Assembly (NCBI GenBank): GCA_037957365.1
Contig: JARHVA010001738.1
Span: 1,958,501 to 2,022,500 of the forward strand
Source: Torreya grandis
Lineage: Eukaryota > Streptophyta > Pinopsida > Cupressales > Taxaceae
Direction: 5' to 3'
DNA: 64,000 bases
Shown: positions 52,472 to 64,000 of the stretch, piece by piece
How the letters are laid out: each line of letters opens with the position of its first letter
Numbering within the stretch: the first letter of the stretch is position 1
Notes under the pieces: model-generated
Told to the model about the DNA's origin: nothing
Database searches by the model: none
What the model saw: the letters and a program-made list of their open reading frames with translations, nothing else
Program-made: the position numbers and the translations under genes

Positions 52472-52818
52472 TGCTACACCTTTAACCTTTTATGTATCTT
52501 CAGATATGTGTGGCTGACTTGTGGCTTACATACCTCTTTTACATTCTTGTTACATTTCTCTATGTTCTTGGTTAGGTTAGCTTATGAAATAACCATGGAT
52601 AATTTGAATATATATATGAGATAATGGTTAGTCTTTGATCATCATGTTAAGTATTATGCTCTTAGTGCATTGTTATGGATGTTGCCCCCTCGTAGTGGTT
52701 TTACTATATTTTCCAATATTTTTCTCTGTTGTTAATTACTATTGTGTGATCTCTCATATCTACTTATTTTGTGTGATATAAAATCATTATATGTGAACAT
52801 GTAAGTAATTTTGTTACA
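52472..52818 (+). repeat. 3' LTR of the Reina-like element
   Basis: 347 bases, TGCTACACC at the start and GTTACA at the end. Aligns with 47175-47617 apart from the TA expansion. Confidence 0.93.
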
Positions 52819-52823
52819 TTTTA
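52819..52823 (+). other. Target site duplication, right copy
   Basis: TTTTA, identical to 47170-47174. Confidence 0.85.
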
Positions 52824-55800
52824 GTTCTTGAATATGAGTGGAAATATCTTTTTTATACTCTTGTCTTTCCTCAATTAGGTCTTAATTAGGCCTCCTTTCC
52901 TAGAAATTGAATTTTGGCTTTACGGGTCTCCCACACATGCCAACCTAGTGGATGAAGTTGTGAAATTAATTTTTAGACATTTTAGGATCCATCTCAATTA
53001 TTCTCATGCTTTAATTAGTTCATTTTTGTAAGAAGGATTGACCAAATTTGAGCAAGTAGGGTTTAAAACCTCAAAAAAGCACTTTAGCTCCTTATAAATT
53101 GTTCTTAAAGATAATAAGATCAATCAAAAAACCAATTACACTAATTAAGAGTCTATATAGGTCACCAAATTTGGTCAAAATATTTGACTCCAACTCCACT
53201 TGTATGGCCTATACCATTCACTTGAAAATGGTCATCATGAGTTTTTGAAGAGAGTGATGGGAAGGATAAAGATTATTATACCTTATCGAGACCTATGTAA
53301 GCTTCCAAAGGGTGAATATGAATTTGTTAATATGAAGGAATGTTTTGAGACCATTTTCACTTGTAAATAATCTCAACAAGTTCATACAAGTGCATTAAAC
53401 TCCCTTCTAAGCATTGAAATCCAAGATTGTGACTTATTTATGACTTGATGACATTAATGGTAGTTATTTAACTAATACAAGGACCTTAGAAATATTATTA
53501 TGATGGAATATCCTCTTTATAATATTTTTCATACATGAAATTTAGTTAAAATCACCCTTTTCCCTCAGTTTCTCTTACCTTAAAGTCTGCAAATAAACCC
53601 TAAACTATTCAAATCAACATGAAATATTTATGAAAGGTGATTGAGTCATGAAATGACTTTGAAGACACATAAGTACTTATGACATCACTTGACCAAGTTT
53701 CATTACACCATGACATGATCAAGCTAGTACAAATAAAAATAAAGTGTTACCTTAATTGTTAGAAATAAAACTTAAACAATGCTAATAAGGTTTTAAAAAT
53801 ATATTTTATAGACCATATAAGGCATGACAAGAATTATCAGTAGGTTAACAAGATATGACACTCAAGTTTTCACCTATAGGGGTTATCCTTTTAACCTTGG
53901 GTGTCAAAACTGGTTAACAAGTATATTATCCGAAAGGGAATTAAAGGGATCTAAAGAATAAAGTATGATGAGAATAAGATAGGGGGATGCACAAAAATGA
54001 GGAATTTATTATGGTGGAAGTTAGAAAGAGGGACCATATTTGTTAATTTGAATCAAATTAACTTAATAAGTATACCAAATTAATAATAAATTAGCACTGA
54101 CTAATGACGTGGGCCATTTTTAAGTGTATATTTTTTTCCATATTTTATTTGTGCATTTATATACATATAAAAGTAAATAAAATAGGAATTCAGTATTCTA
54201 TGTTTGGAGCTTAGGAATAAAATTCCATGTACCTAATAATCTAAAAAACTTTGTTTCTTTTTTATATATTTGTTTCAAAATTTTTTGACTTAGTGAATGT
54301 AAATATTATGTTTATTATAGAGTTGAGTATACTAAATTATGGTAATAATATGCAATAAATATATCCAATGATTTTTTATAAAATTGACTAACTTTAACTT
54401 TTTAAAAATTAAAAAAATAATAAAAGTAATAACTTAAGCAAAAAAAGGCTGAGACAAATGATCTAGAGGTTGAAAACTAAGGTAAATATTAGTCTAAATG
54501 GCACAAATAAGATCTCAATGTCAGAACCACTCTTGGACAATAGTGTCATAATTGGATAATAGTTCCCTAATTATATATGTGGTGCTAGTGTTCCTATTTT
54601 AGTGTTAGTGTCCTCTATGTATGACTGCCTCAATCTTCTAAGTGTATCTTTATCTATATTTGAGAGGTTTATTACAAAATCCATGAGTTATTAAACCTAT
54701 TATATTTCCTATTTTTATTTAATTTTTTATCAAATCCTAATCCTTCATGTTGTTAGGACTTCTAGTTGATACAAGCTAAAAAGTGTGTTTACTAGTGGGG
54801 TACACTGGACATCCTCAACACCCTATTGTGATGAGAGTTACCTACATAGAAATACTATAAAGAGGGATCAATCCTAATGTACCTCTCACCAACTAACTAT
54901 TGGTGCAAGTGGAATTGAAGCTAGTATGATAGTTGACTTGAGTGCTTAGAATGTGCTTGAGACTAGAAATCTAGGTAATCTAATCTTAAAAGTGTTATAG
55001 ATAGTAATATGCAAAAGTAGTAAAAAAATAGGGATTGATAAACTTAATTATTCATAACTTATTTTGGGTTTGAATATTTATTTTTCATCTAATTTCCATA
55101 TAGTGGTTAGAGGGATAAAATTAATGTATTTATACTATTTAGATGCTTTTGCAAGTGCTAAAAAAGGTCTAAGCTGATCCTAGGAGGTTTTAGATTTGAA
55201 AAGATATTTGTGTATGAAAAGGGAGGGAAAGGATATTAGTAGTATTATTAGGATAATAATAAATAATGTGTCACTATTATCCCTATTATTTCACTATTAT
55301 CCAAATGGCATAACAATAGGAATGAATGGCTAGGATGCAAGAATGATGGTATGTGACTGCTTTAGGGATGACTAGGGATTCTTATGGCCCACACAGACAC
55401 TAGATAACTATGAAAATAGGCTCTAGGATAGGTCCAAGGCTAAGTTAGGGATATGTAGTCTCAAGTAGCACTCTTATCACTCAAGTACCACTTTTAGCTG
55501 ATTACATTTTCCTACCATTTATTATATAAATATAACAAAGTGAAATGACTAGGATATAGTAAATATAAGCATACCTAGACTTACATAAGAGGTGAAGCAT
55601 TCTCCAATGCATGTATTGTAAGTGAAACATGAATAAATCAATCTTTACTTAATATATTTAAAAAACAAAGAGAAAATTGAGAAAATAAGTAAAACTAAGT
55701 ATATATAAGTAAAAGGATAAGAGAGAGAAAAGGAATGAATACACCTCACTGACTACATGAACCAATGCATAAAACTGATGAAAACCTATTTTTATGAATG

Positions 55801-56108
55801 TATATAGTTATCAATTGATGAATAACATGGAAAAAGTTTATGGATTTCTCAATCCTCATGCATGGGTGGCTTAAGAAATCAATCCCATTTGAATCTATCA
55901 TGACCCAATGCTACTTGGTAGATCATCACCTATGAATAAATTAGATTGGATTGATAGTTTGTCCAACTCTATAATATAAGTGTCTTAAGAGCTCAAGTAG
56001 GCTATGAATCCATCATTACCTATCCATGTGTAATAGATGCATACAAAACCATAATTGTATGATGTAACTAGAAATGTCTAACTGGGAATGTTAGCTTTGT
56101 GTCCACTC
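52824..56108. other. Unassigned AT-rich stretch
   Basis: No gene or element domain recognised. It continues the sequence interrupted by the Reina-like element and ends at the copia LTR. Confidence 0.4.
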
Positions 56109-58910
56109 TGTTAGAGGTACACTCATTAAGAGGGTCAGGTTGAATTAGTGATTTAATATATTTTAACTTCAATTCCAATCCTTTCAAACCCTTATTAAAT
56201 TACCATAAACATTCATATAATATATAAGTTACTCATAACAATGAATCAAAATATATTGAAATACCATACACATAACAGAAAATCTATGTGGGAAACCCTC
56301 TTGGGACATAAAACCCACTCTCAATCCTAAAAACACATGGAATACTTGTACTATAAGAAGTATGCAAACATGAGACTGGTCAAGAAATTTTGACCATCTC
56401 TTTGGTCAAGTCCTTCTAACTAGATTTAGTGAAACAATTTTTTCACAAGGATCACCTACTGATAATATGATCAAGTCTTTCTAACCACCTTTTAGTCAAG
56501 TCCTTCTGACTGGCTTTAGTGAAAAAACTATTTACTAAGGAGCACCTACCCCTAATATGATAAAGTCCTTCTGACCACCTTTGTCTTCAATCTTATAAGG
56601 TCATTATCCTTGACATAATAAATATGACCTATAGGTCATACACATAATCTTCAACATTATATTATCTTTAATCCATCCACTAGGCATCCACCCTTTCCTT
56701 CCCTCCACAACTCACACTCCCTTCTTCTCACAAATCTCACAAGTCTCTTTTACAAGCCTAAAAACCATCATATTTGGTTTTACCTTGTATAGAGTTCATG
56801 ATTATTATCATGTTCATAATATTCCTTATCTACCACAACAAATGAATTCACACTTAAGGCATATATGTAGGTCAACTTGAAACACAACCCTCTTTCAAAT
56901 ATGCCTAAGTCACCTTTTAGGTCTTATGAAGACCCATTCACCTCTTTGACATTTATCTAAGAAAATTAAAAACATAATACCACTTGTAAATTCATATTTC
57001 CACTCCAAATGAAACCTTGGACATCATAAAATGATCATATTCATCATATCACTTCTCTTCTAAAGCCAATTTTTCTCAAACAACATTCTATATACAAGAA
57101 CACCATGAACGAACACACAGTCAACTTCTAAGTAATTGTTAATATTAAATATGGATTTATCAAACATAAAAAATACATATAAATCATCTTTAGGGATTAT
57201 AAAATACTCTTCAATAGCTATCTCATATTGAAACATCAAAATAGCATCATGAACAACTCAAATACCCTTCTCAAGTTACTTGTAGAGTATGAACAAACAC
57301 ACAGTCAAGTTTGGAGATCAATAAATTTGAGAATATAAAAAATTAGACCTTAAAATTAATATTTATAGATATAAATTGAAGTTATATACAACTTTTATTT
57401 TTAAACCATAGTGAAATTATGAATATATATAAAATTATGGCTCAAACACTAGGTACTAGTCTTTCCTCACAAATTCAAATATTTGAATTCCAATGGTCAC
57501 TAGGCAATTGTTAAACTTCAAACACTATGCCATTATCTTGTGTCCTTACATCTTAGATTAAAAATTAACCATTTATATTATTTTAAATTTTACTTGGATA
57601 AACTAGTAAATAATAAACATGTTGACCTTATCTTATGCACCCTTATAATATTGACTAAATGTACACTATCCTTCTCAATGGATAAGCTTGGTCCTTACCA
57701 TGCAGTGCTCACTATTAAATCTTTCTCAAAACTCCTAAGATTGTGACACTTGTTACCCTAATGTGTCTTATAATTAATTTAATGATATTTCAATAACTTA
57801 TGAAACTTGGTAGTCTTACATTATTTATTGACTTTTTGTCTTTTTCTTGCACCATTGATCCTTGTCAATACGAACCATTGCTTAATGTTTATCTTTTGTT
57901 AGACTAACATGCTTGTGATACTTGTCACCTATACATATAACCTTTGACATGTTAAATGGATATGCACCATTGATATCAATATGTATAATTAATCTCTCAC
58001 CATTATGTCTACTGACAAATGAATTCAGTATTTGATGTGGTTAAACTTGATGGTCTTCAATGCATCACAGTCTGCTAGAGCAACTTTGAAGCTTTATAAC
58101 TTGATATTGACAATACTTCAAGTCTCAAAATTTTCAAGGTAGAATATATGAAATATGTAAAAAATATCCATGATATCCTTTGACCAATATTTACTTTTTT
58201 CATACCTAAAATAAATACTCAAACATATTTTTTCTTACAAATCTGCATGATGTGCAATGATGGTCTGGCAAAGTAAGGGAACCTATGAAAATTTTCTGGA
58301 GAGCCAAATTTACCCCTTATTAAATTTTTCTATGCTCAATGTAATGACTTGAAATTTTAACCATATGACATACCTACATAGATGAATCCATCCATATATC
58401 AATCTTCTCCTATAACCTTAACACATGTGAATATAACATCATCAATATGCCTACTCAGATTTTTCTATCACAGAAGCAACTATGCCAAGATGAACATGAT
58501 GAAGAACCAAATTAATAATATGAACTTAAATTAGATCTTAAATCATCCCTAACATCTAATAAGACCCATTTAATAGCCTCAAATTACCATACTCATCCCT
58601 AAATATTCATCATGTTCTTATCCAAGCATATATTAAAGATCCATGCTTGTATACTAGGCTATCAAGCCTATGCCAAAATATTGTCTAAATATTTGTCTTC
58701 TCTATTTGACTTGAAACCACATTAACGTGTTAGATATAATATGATAAACCTAAAAAAATAGTTACCTTATCTTATATGAATCCAAACCCTACCTTTTATA
58801 ACTTTAGGCTCAAACTCATCATCATTATGACATCAACACTTTATTATTACCTTTGACATAAATGCACACATGACATAAATATTTGACATCAATAACAACA
58901 TTTGAAAAAA
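56109..58910 (-). repeat. 3' LTR of the minus-strand copia
   Basis: On the + strand it begins TGTTAGAGGTACACTC and aligns with 62340-64000 over the first about 1.66 kb (ACCCTTATTAAATTACCA; CATGAACGAACACACA; ATTTGAATTCCAAT). It ends on the right near AACAACATTTGAAAAAA, just inside the purine tract. Confidence 0.85.
56404..56583. repeat. Tandem repeat in 3' LTR, two units of about 90 bases
   Basis: Units start at 56404 and 56494 with (G/A)GTCAAGTCCTTCT. Each unit also holds an internal half-copy (GATCAAGTC(T/C)TTCT), giving a sub-period near 45 bases. Confidence 0.88.
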
Positions 58911-58943
58911 TATCCCCATTTTCCATTGATGGAAACCTCTTCT

Positions 58944-58965
58944 TTTCCTTCTCCCCCTTTTCTAT
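58944..58965 (-). promoter_or_regulatory. Polypurine tract of the minus-strand copia
   Basis: The minus strand reads AAAGGGGGAGAAGGAAAAG. A second purine patch (AATGGGGATA) touches the LTR, the same doubled arrangement as at 40766-40874. Confidence 0.7.
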
Positions 58966-58969
58966 TAAT

Positions 58970-60780
58970 GACAAAGTGGACTAAACAATCACCAATCTCC
59001 TCTCAACATCATGAATGCATTCAAATAATATTTTATGTACTCAGGATACTTAGATACTTCTAGGAAAATGAACCAATGGCTCCCCCTTTAACATGAATCC
59101 ATCTGAACTAGAATTCCTCTAATCCTTATACCTAATAAGATGCCTATATATCTTATAAATCTCCCCTAACTCTATGCTCTATCTCATGTCATCTTGTCTT
59201 TGATATACACCAATTTGAACAAAAATTTCAAGACCAAAAATAAGAATGGACCACCTTTGAGAGATGATACAAACTCCCCCTTACATTAAGCCTACCTCTT
59301 CTTGTATTAACAACTTACTCTTGATACATTACAATACTTTATTTAACTAAAAACTATGACCAATGAAGAAAGAACACAGAAAATTATTGAAATCTTATGG
59401 AACTCACTAAGAAACATTTGAGAGGAATTCCCCCTATGATCTCTAAGCACTTACACCTTTTGAGCATCTTTAGATATACACACACCATGAAGAACCACCA
59501 CATAGGCTTACTATCATTCTCTCTCAATTCAGCTCAAGGAATACTAATAGAACTTCATGCCACTGATCTTAAAACAAGCACCTTTACTCTAATCCTCTTT
59601 TATCCTTGGACCTGACAAAATGAATAATCTAGTTCTCCCATTGATCATGCAAACTTATTATGATAACTTAAAAGAGTCCCCCTTTATCTTCATAACCAAA
59701 TATAACCTATATAACCTTTTATAACACCTTCATGGTCTCAACAAAATGAAAATATCAAACTCAAAACACTATACTGCTTTAGGTCTTTAAACAACACCAT
59801 TCTACTTTCATACTCTCACTTGCAGGCCACCTCCAAGAATATCAACATATATTAAATCCACACACTAAATAAGAAATATGTTCTAAATTAACCATAAAAC
59901 TTAAATTAAAACACTCATACCAAGCTCTTTTGGATAAAATTGATAAAAAATCACTCTTCTTCACACTAGGCCTGTCTAGACTCCTTATAACCCTACCTAG
60001 AACACGTATAGCCCAAAAATTTCAATAGGCACATTTTGAGCACCTAAGAATTCATATTTGGAGAACTATCATATGTCCTCTCAAGAAAAATAATTTTCCT
60101 AACTTATCTCATTCTCTAAAACATACTACCTTCACAAACCTATTAGCCAATTAGGCCTCTATATTGACAAAATCATGAATAATTTTTAAACCACAAACCT
60201 TAAAATCTCTATAAAGATTTAATTGATTAACCACTTGGATCATTCAAACTATTAATAAACCTCAAACCTCAACTCATAATTCAAACCACTTTTATATCAT
60301 AGACCAAAACTCTAAAATCTTAAAATAAATAAGGTCAACAAACTTCCTTTTGGTCAATGCCCACCTATGAAACATCCTGCACACTTGGAGAGAGCCATCA
60401 CACACTTCTAGACCAAGATTTTAGCCTCCATAATTTTGGGAATGCATACATCCTATAACCTATTTTATGCCTGCTTTCGATTGAGCCAAAAATTGAGAAA
60501 ACTGAGAGCACTAAAAAAATTCCAATTTGACTTCAACATACCTTCAAAACACAAAACCACCTAGAGCATGCTTTAATAATGTCAATAGACCTTTCTATGC
60601 AAAAATATCATGTTGACAACTCAGAAATCCTCCTTTTCCACTAGGAAACCTTTAATTTTACCCTTAAAACTAAGAACACTCTTGCGAGACCACATGTTTC
60701 TTCAAATTGAGAAATGTCCTTATGAAGAACAACAAATACATCTCTACTTCACAAGGACCTAGAATGGAGTGTCATACCAA
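58970..60780 (-). other. Non-coding internal stretch of the minus-strand copia
   Basis: About 1.8 kb without any recognisable pol sequence on either strand. An open frame at 59397-59615 on the + strand has no known motif. Confidence 0.55.
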
Positions 60781-60786
60781 TCCTCA

Positions 60787-62290
60787 TCATAGGATTGAAG
60801 AACCTTCTTTTTCTTCTTCCTCTTCTTGAATGAAAAAAATTGCTTGGCATCCATATATATCTTCTTTGGCTTCCTTGATAATGCATGGTGAAAACATAGT
60901 TTCTTGGCATATGTCTTCAACTAACACCTTCTGCTCTTTGAAATCAGACAACAAGAACTCTTGGCAATCATGAAATTCCTTACATGAAAATTCTTCAATT
61001 ATAACAAATAAACCATTAGATTGAGATCCTCCTTTTAGATTCTCCTTGGCCTTGAATGGTACAATTGACTTGATTCTTGGATCATCCACCTTTTTCTTGA
61101 TTTGGAATGATATCAATCTTCCTTGTCAATATTGAGACACCTCCAAAATTTATTCCTTTTATATAGTATCAAAATTTTGATCCTTGGACTCAATAGGACT
61201 ATCCTTCACTAACATCATGTTTTGAATTTTGATATACTTTCTAGGAGTCTCTCCCTTCTTTAGATGACTTGAGGGATTATCAAATGTATTAGGATAAAGT
61301 CTAGCAATATGACCTTTCTTATCACAAATGAAATAAATAAAATCATTCATACCTTTTGACAGATTTGAACTGTGATCAATCTTTGGCCAAAAAATTCTTC
61401 TATCATATCTCTATGAATGTCCATACTTGACTGACTTCCTTCTACAATCCTTATATCTATAACCATACTTATTACATTTATAATAATTACCATGGAATAA
61501 ACTATCATACCTTGAAGTATTTTTTTGTCTAATAGACCTTCTTGCATTGATTTCAAAGCTTGCATTATTGTTATATTGGTCAAGCTTTACATGTTCCTTT
61601 TCTAACTTGTTCAACTTTTCTATGAGTTGTTCATGCTCTACTCTCAAGAAATCAAGATTATTCTTCAACGCATTTTCTCACCATGCTTTGAACCCACCTT
61701 CATATTGGCTTTTTCTAGCTAAGACTTGAGATATATGCACTCTTCTTCTCTTAATTTTAGGCTACCATTTGAAACCTCTAATTAACCTTTGATATCTTTA
61801 ATGACCTCTCTATCCTTCTTGACTTCTTTATCCATGTCATCCTTCAATATACATGTCTTCTCTTCAAGATACTTGATCAACACTTGATACTTCTTATCAT
61901 CTCTCATGGTCTTGCCTAAAAAATTTCCCTCAAGAGAAATAACTTGTGCTTCAATACCTTTAATCACATACATCATTTTTTTATTCCTCTTTATGAGATT
62001 ATATCCTAGAATTGTTTCTTCTTCCTCGTTTTCATATAACACTTCTTCTCCACTATCATGGAAAATTTATTCATCATACATAATGTCCTCTTGTTTTGAA
62101 CAACTTTAATTTTTTAAGTTCAAACTTTCTGTGGCATCTTCTAGATAGACCCTAAAATCAATCATAAATTTCTCATCCTCTTTGGAATCTTTCTTCAAAA
62201 TACATGTATTCTCTTCAAATTCCTTGATCACAACCTTCCAATGTTGATTTTATTTCTTCTACTACTTATCCATCTTGTGCTACTTAAGAT
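60787..62290 (-). pseudogene. gag: Copia gag-like protein (C-terminal part), decayed
   Basis: Read on the minus strand: FEENTCILKKDSKEDEKF near 62215, YENEEEETILGYNLIKRNKK near 62035, then a long charged coiled coil (EGNFLGKTMRDDKK near 61930; LEEKTCILKDDMDKEVKK near 61865; VEHEQLIEKLNKLEKEHVKL near 61640-61585). A zinc-knuckle-like box YYKCNKYGYRYKDC (near 61485-61445) has Tyr for the first Cys and for the His. A second, YFICDKKGHIARLYP (near 61335-61295), has lost its first and last Cys. The final block at 61116-60787 is acidic (KEAKEDIYGCQ; QEEEEEKEG). The UBN2 head seen in the copy at 38320 is not visible here, so the protein is headless or its N-terminus has decayed. Confidence 0.7.
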
Positions 62291-62326
62291 CTAGTTCAAG
62301 CTATTAAGATTATAGCAAAGAACTAT

Positions 62327-62337
62327 CTCTGATACCA
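62327..62337 (-). promoter_or_regulatory. Primer binding site of the minus-strand copia
   Basis: The minus strand reads TGGTATCAGAG, a perfect 11-base match to the initiator tRNA-Met complement, two bases from the LTR end. Confidence 0.93.
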
Positions 62338-62339
62338 AT

Positions 62340-64000
62340 TATTAGAGGTATAATCACTAAGAAGGGGGGTGAATCAATGATTTAAGATATTTAAAATTCA
62401 ATTCCAATCCTTTTAAACCCTTATTAAATTACCAAAAAAATTCATAGAATATACAAGTCATTAATAACAATGAATCAAAAGATAATACAAGATCATACAA
62501 ACAAAACAAAATCTATGTGATAAACCCTCTTGGGGAATAAAAACCACTCTCAATCCTACCAAAACATGGATTAATTATCCTATAATAAGTATTAAAACAT
62601 GAGACAAATCATGTCCTTCTGATTATAATTTAATGAAATACCTATTTCATAAGGAACACCTACTCATAATATAATCAAGTACTTATGACCACATTTTTGG
62701 TCAAGTTATTTTAACTGGATTTATTGAAACACCTATTTCATAAGGAACACCTACCTTCAGATGATCAAGTCATTTTGATCACCTTTTGGTCAAGTCCTTC
62801 TAACCAGCTTTAGTGAAACACATTTTCACAAGGAACACCCACCCCTAAGATGATCAAGTCCTCCTAAACACATTTATATTAAATACTGAAAGATAACTAT
62901 CTTTGATATCATAAATATTATTTATAGGTCATACACATAGTCATTAAAATAATTTTATCTTCAATCCAGCCACTGGGCACCCACCCTTTCCTTCACTCGA
63001 CAACTCACACTCCCCTCTTCTCATCAATCTCACAAGTCTCTTTCACAACCCTAGAAACCATCACATTTGGTTTCACCTTTTATAGAGTCCTCATTATTAT
63101 GATCATGTTAAAAATATTTCTTATTTGACATGACACATGATTTCACATTTAAGGCATCTACACAGGTCATCTTTAAGCATAACCCTCTTTCAAATAGGCC
63201 TAAGTCACCTTTTAGGTCCTCTGAAGACCCGTTTACCTCTTTGTCTTTTATTTAAGAAAATTAGAAATATAAGACAACTTAAAAATTTATATTCCCACTC
63301 TATATGACCCCTTAGACATCATAAAATTATCACAATCATCACATCACTGCTTTTCTAAAGCCAATTTTACTCAAACAACATTTTATACATAATAACACCA
63401 TGAACGAACACACAATCAAGTTATAAGTTAATATTTATAATAAATATGGATTTATATAAACTTAAAGATCCATAAAAATTATCCTAAGGGATTCTAAAAT
63501 ACTCTCTAATATCTATGTGATCTCCAAACATCAAAATACCATCATGAATAACTCAAATACCCTTCTCGAGTTACTTGTAGAACATGAATGAACAAACATT
63601 AAAATTTGGAGATCAATAAATTTCACTATATAAAAAATTAGACCTTAAAATTAATATTTATATATTCATCTTGAAGTCCTCTACAAATTTTATTTTTACA
63701 CAATAGTCACATTTTTCATATATCAAAAGTTATGGCTAAAAAACTAGGAACTAGATTTTCCTTGCAAATTCAAATATTTGAATTCCAATAGTCACTGAGC
63801 AATGGTTAAACTTCAAAAAATATGAAATAATCTCATGTACTCACATATTATATTAAAAATTCACCATTTATCTTATTCAAACTTTAACTTATCTAAATTG
63901 TTAAAAAAATAAACATTTTTACGTGATTTCATGTTCCATTGTAATATTGACTAAACACGCACCATCATTCTCTATAGATCATCCTAGTCCTTACCATGTA
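62340..64000 (-). repeat. 5' LTR of the minus-strand copia, partial
   Basis: Starts TATTAGAGG (for TGTTAGAGG) next to the PBS and aligns with 56109 onward. It is cut by the window end. Confidence 0.88.
62607..62872. repeat. Tandem repeat in 5' LTR, three units of about 90 bases
   Basis: Units start near 62607, 62699 and 62788 (ATGTCCTTCT, GGTCAAGTTATTTT, GGTCAAGTCCTTCT), each with the TAAGGAACACC or CAAGGAACACC core. The partner LTR has two. Confidence 0.88.

Larger units (their letters stand above)
56109..64000 (-). mobile_element. Minus-strand Ty1/copia element with long LTRs, gag only
   Basis: Seen on the minus strand: 5' LTR (64000 and beyond to 62340), PBS (62337-62327), a gag-like relic (62290-60787), a non-coding stretch, a polypurine tract (58965-58944) and a 3' LTR (58910-56109). 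The LTRs are about 2.8 kb; the internal part is only about 3.4 kb and shows no protease, integrase, RT or RNase H. The 3' LTR start (TTTTTTCAAATGTTGTTATT) is a worn form of the opening of the copia LTR at 40878, so both elements belong to related SIRE-like copia families. The right end lies beyond the window. Confidence 0.82.

Noticed and set aside
59397..59615. 72-codon open frame inside the minus-strand copia
   Set aside because: Wrong strand for the element, no motif, ordinary length for chance in this composition.

Overview
This window looks like a transposon-filled intergenic block from a large, AT-rich land-plant nuclear genome. I judge G+C by eye at about 30 percent; I did not compute it. 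I found no intact host gene, no rRNA or tRNA gene, no CRISPR array and nothing of bacterial type. What can be read is a set of old, broken LTR retrotransposons: Ty3/gypsy of the Tat lineage with a second RNase H and an antisense plant-mobile-domain ORF, two Ty3/gypsy chromoviruses, and Ty1/copia elements. Long TA, TG and GA microsatellites lie among them. In-frame stops usually sit where the family has CAG, CAA or TGG codons, and CpG is rare. This is the footprint of 5-methylcytosine deamination, including non-CpG sites. A gymnosperm with a strongly deaminated genome (a Welwitschia-like case) would fit, but the host is inference only.

Layout. 1-9210 is the 3' part of a + strand Tat-lineage element: reverse transcriptase, RNase H, second RNase H, integrase (460-3780), an antisense plant-mobile-domain ORF (6880 to 4984), a purine tract near 7966, and an LTR-like repeat called R1 here (7975-9210). 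9590-10960 is a minus-strand Ty3/gypsy gag. 12050-20185 is a giant inverted repeat with arms of about 4.06 kb and a spacer of about 10 bases near 16118; each arm looks like the 3' part of a large LTR element with a TATA box. 21985-22560 is a copia gag relic. 24670-26810 is a second plant-mobile-domain ORF on the + strand, running into a 327-base TA tract. 27600-34474 is a 5'-truncated Tekay/del-like chromovirus with a chromodomain and a long 3' LTR.

36342-44690 appears to be a second Tat element reduced to LTR fragment R2, an antisense plant-mobile-domain remnant, a purine tract and LTR R3. It is split by a gag-only copia element (37517-41958). 47175-52818 is a complete but dead Reina-like chromovirus with both LTRs, PBS, PPT and an exact 5-base target duplication (TTTTA). 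56109-64000 is a minus-strand copia element with long LTRs, a clear PBS and PPT, and only a gag-like ORF inside; its 5' LTR runs off the window.

The most unusual items are the giant near-spacerless inverted repeat, the antisense plant-mobile-domain ORFs seen three times in different states, two separate gag-only copia elements, and LTR pairs that differ in tandem-repeat or TA copy number. All domain calls come from reading translations by eye; no database search was run.
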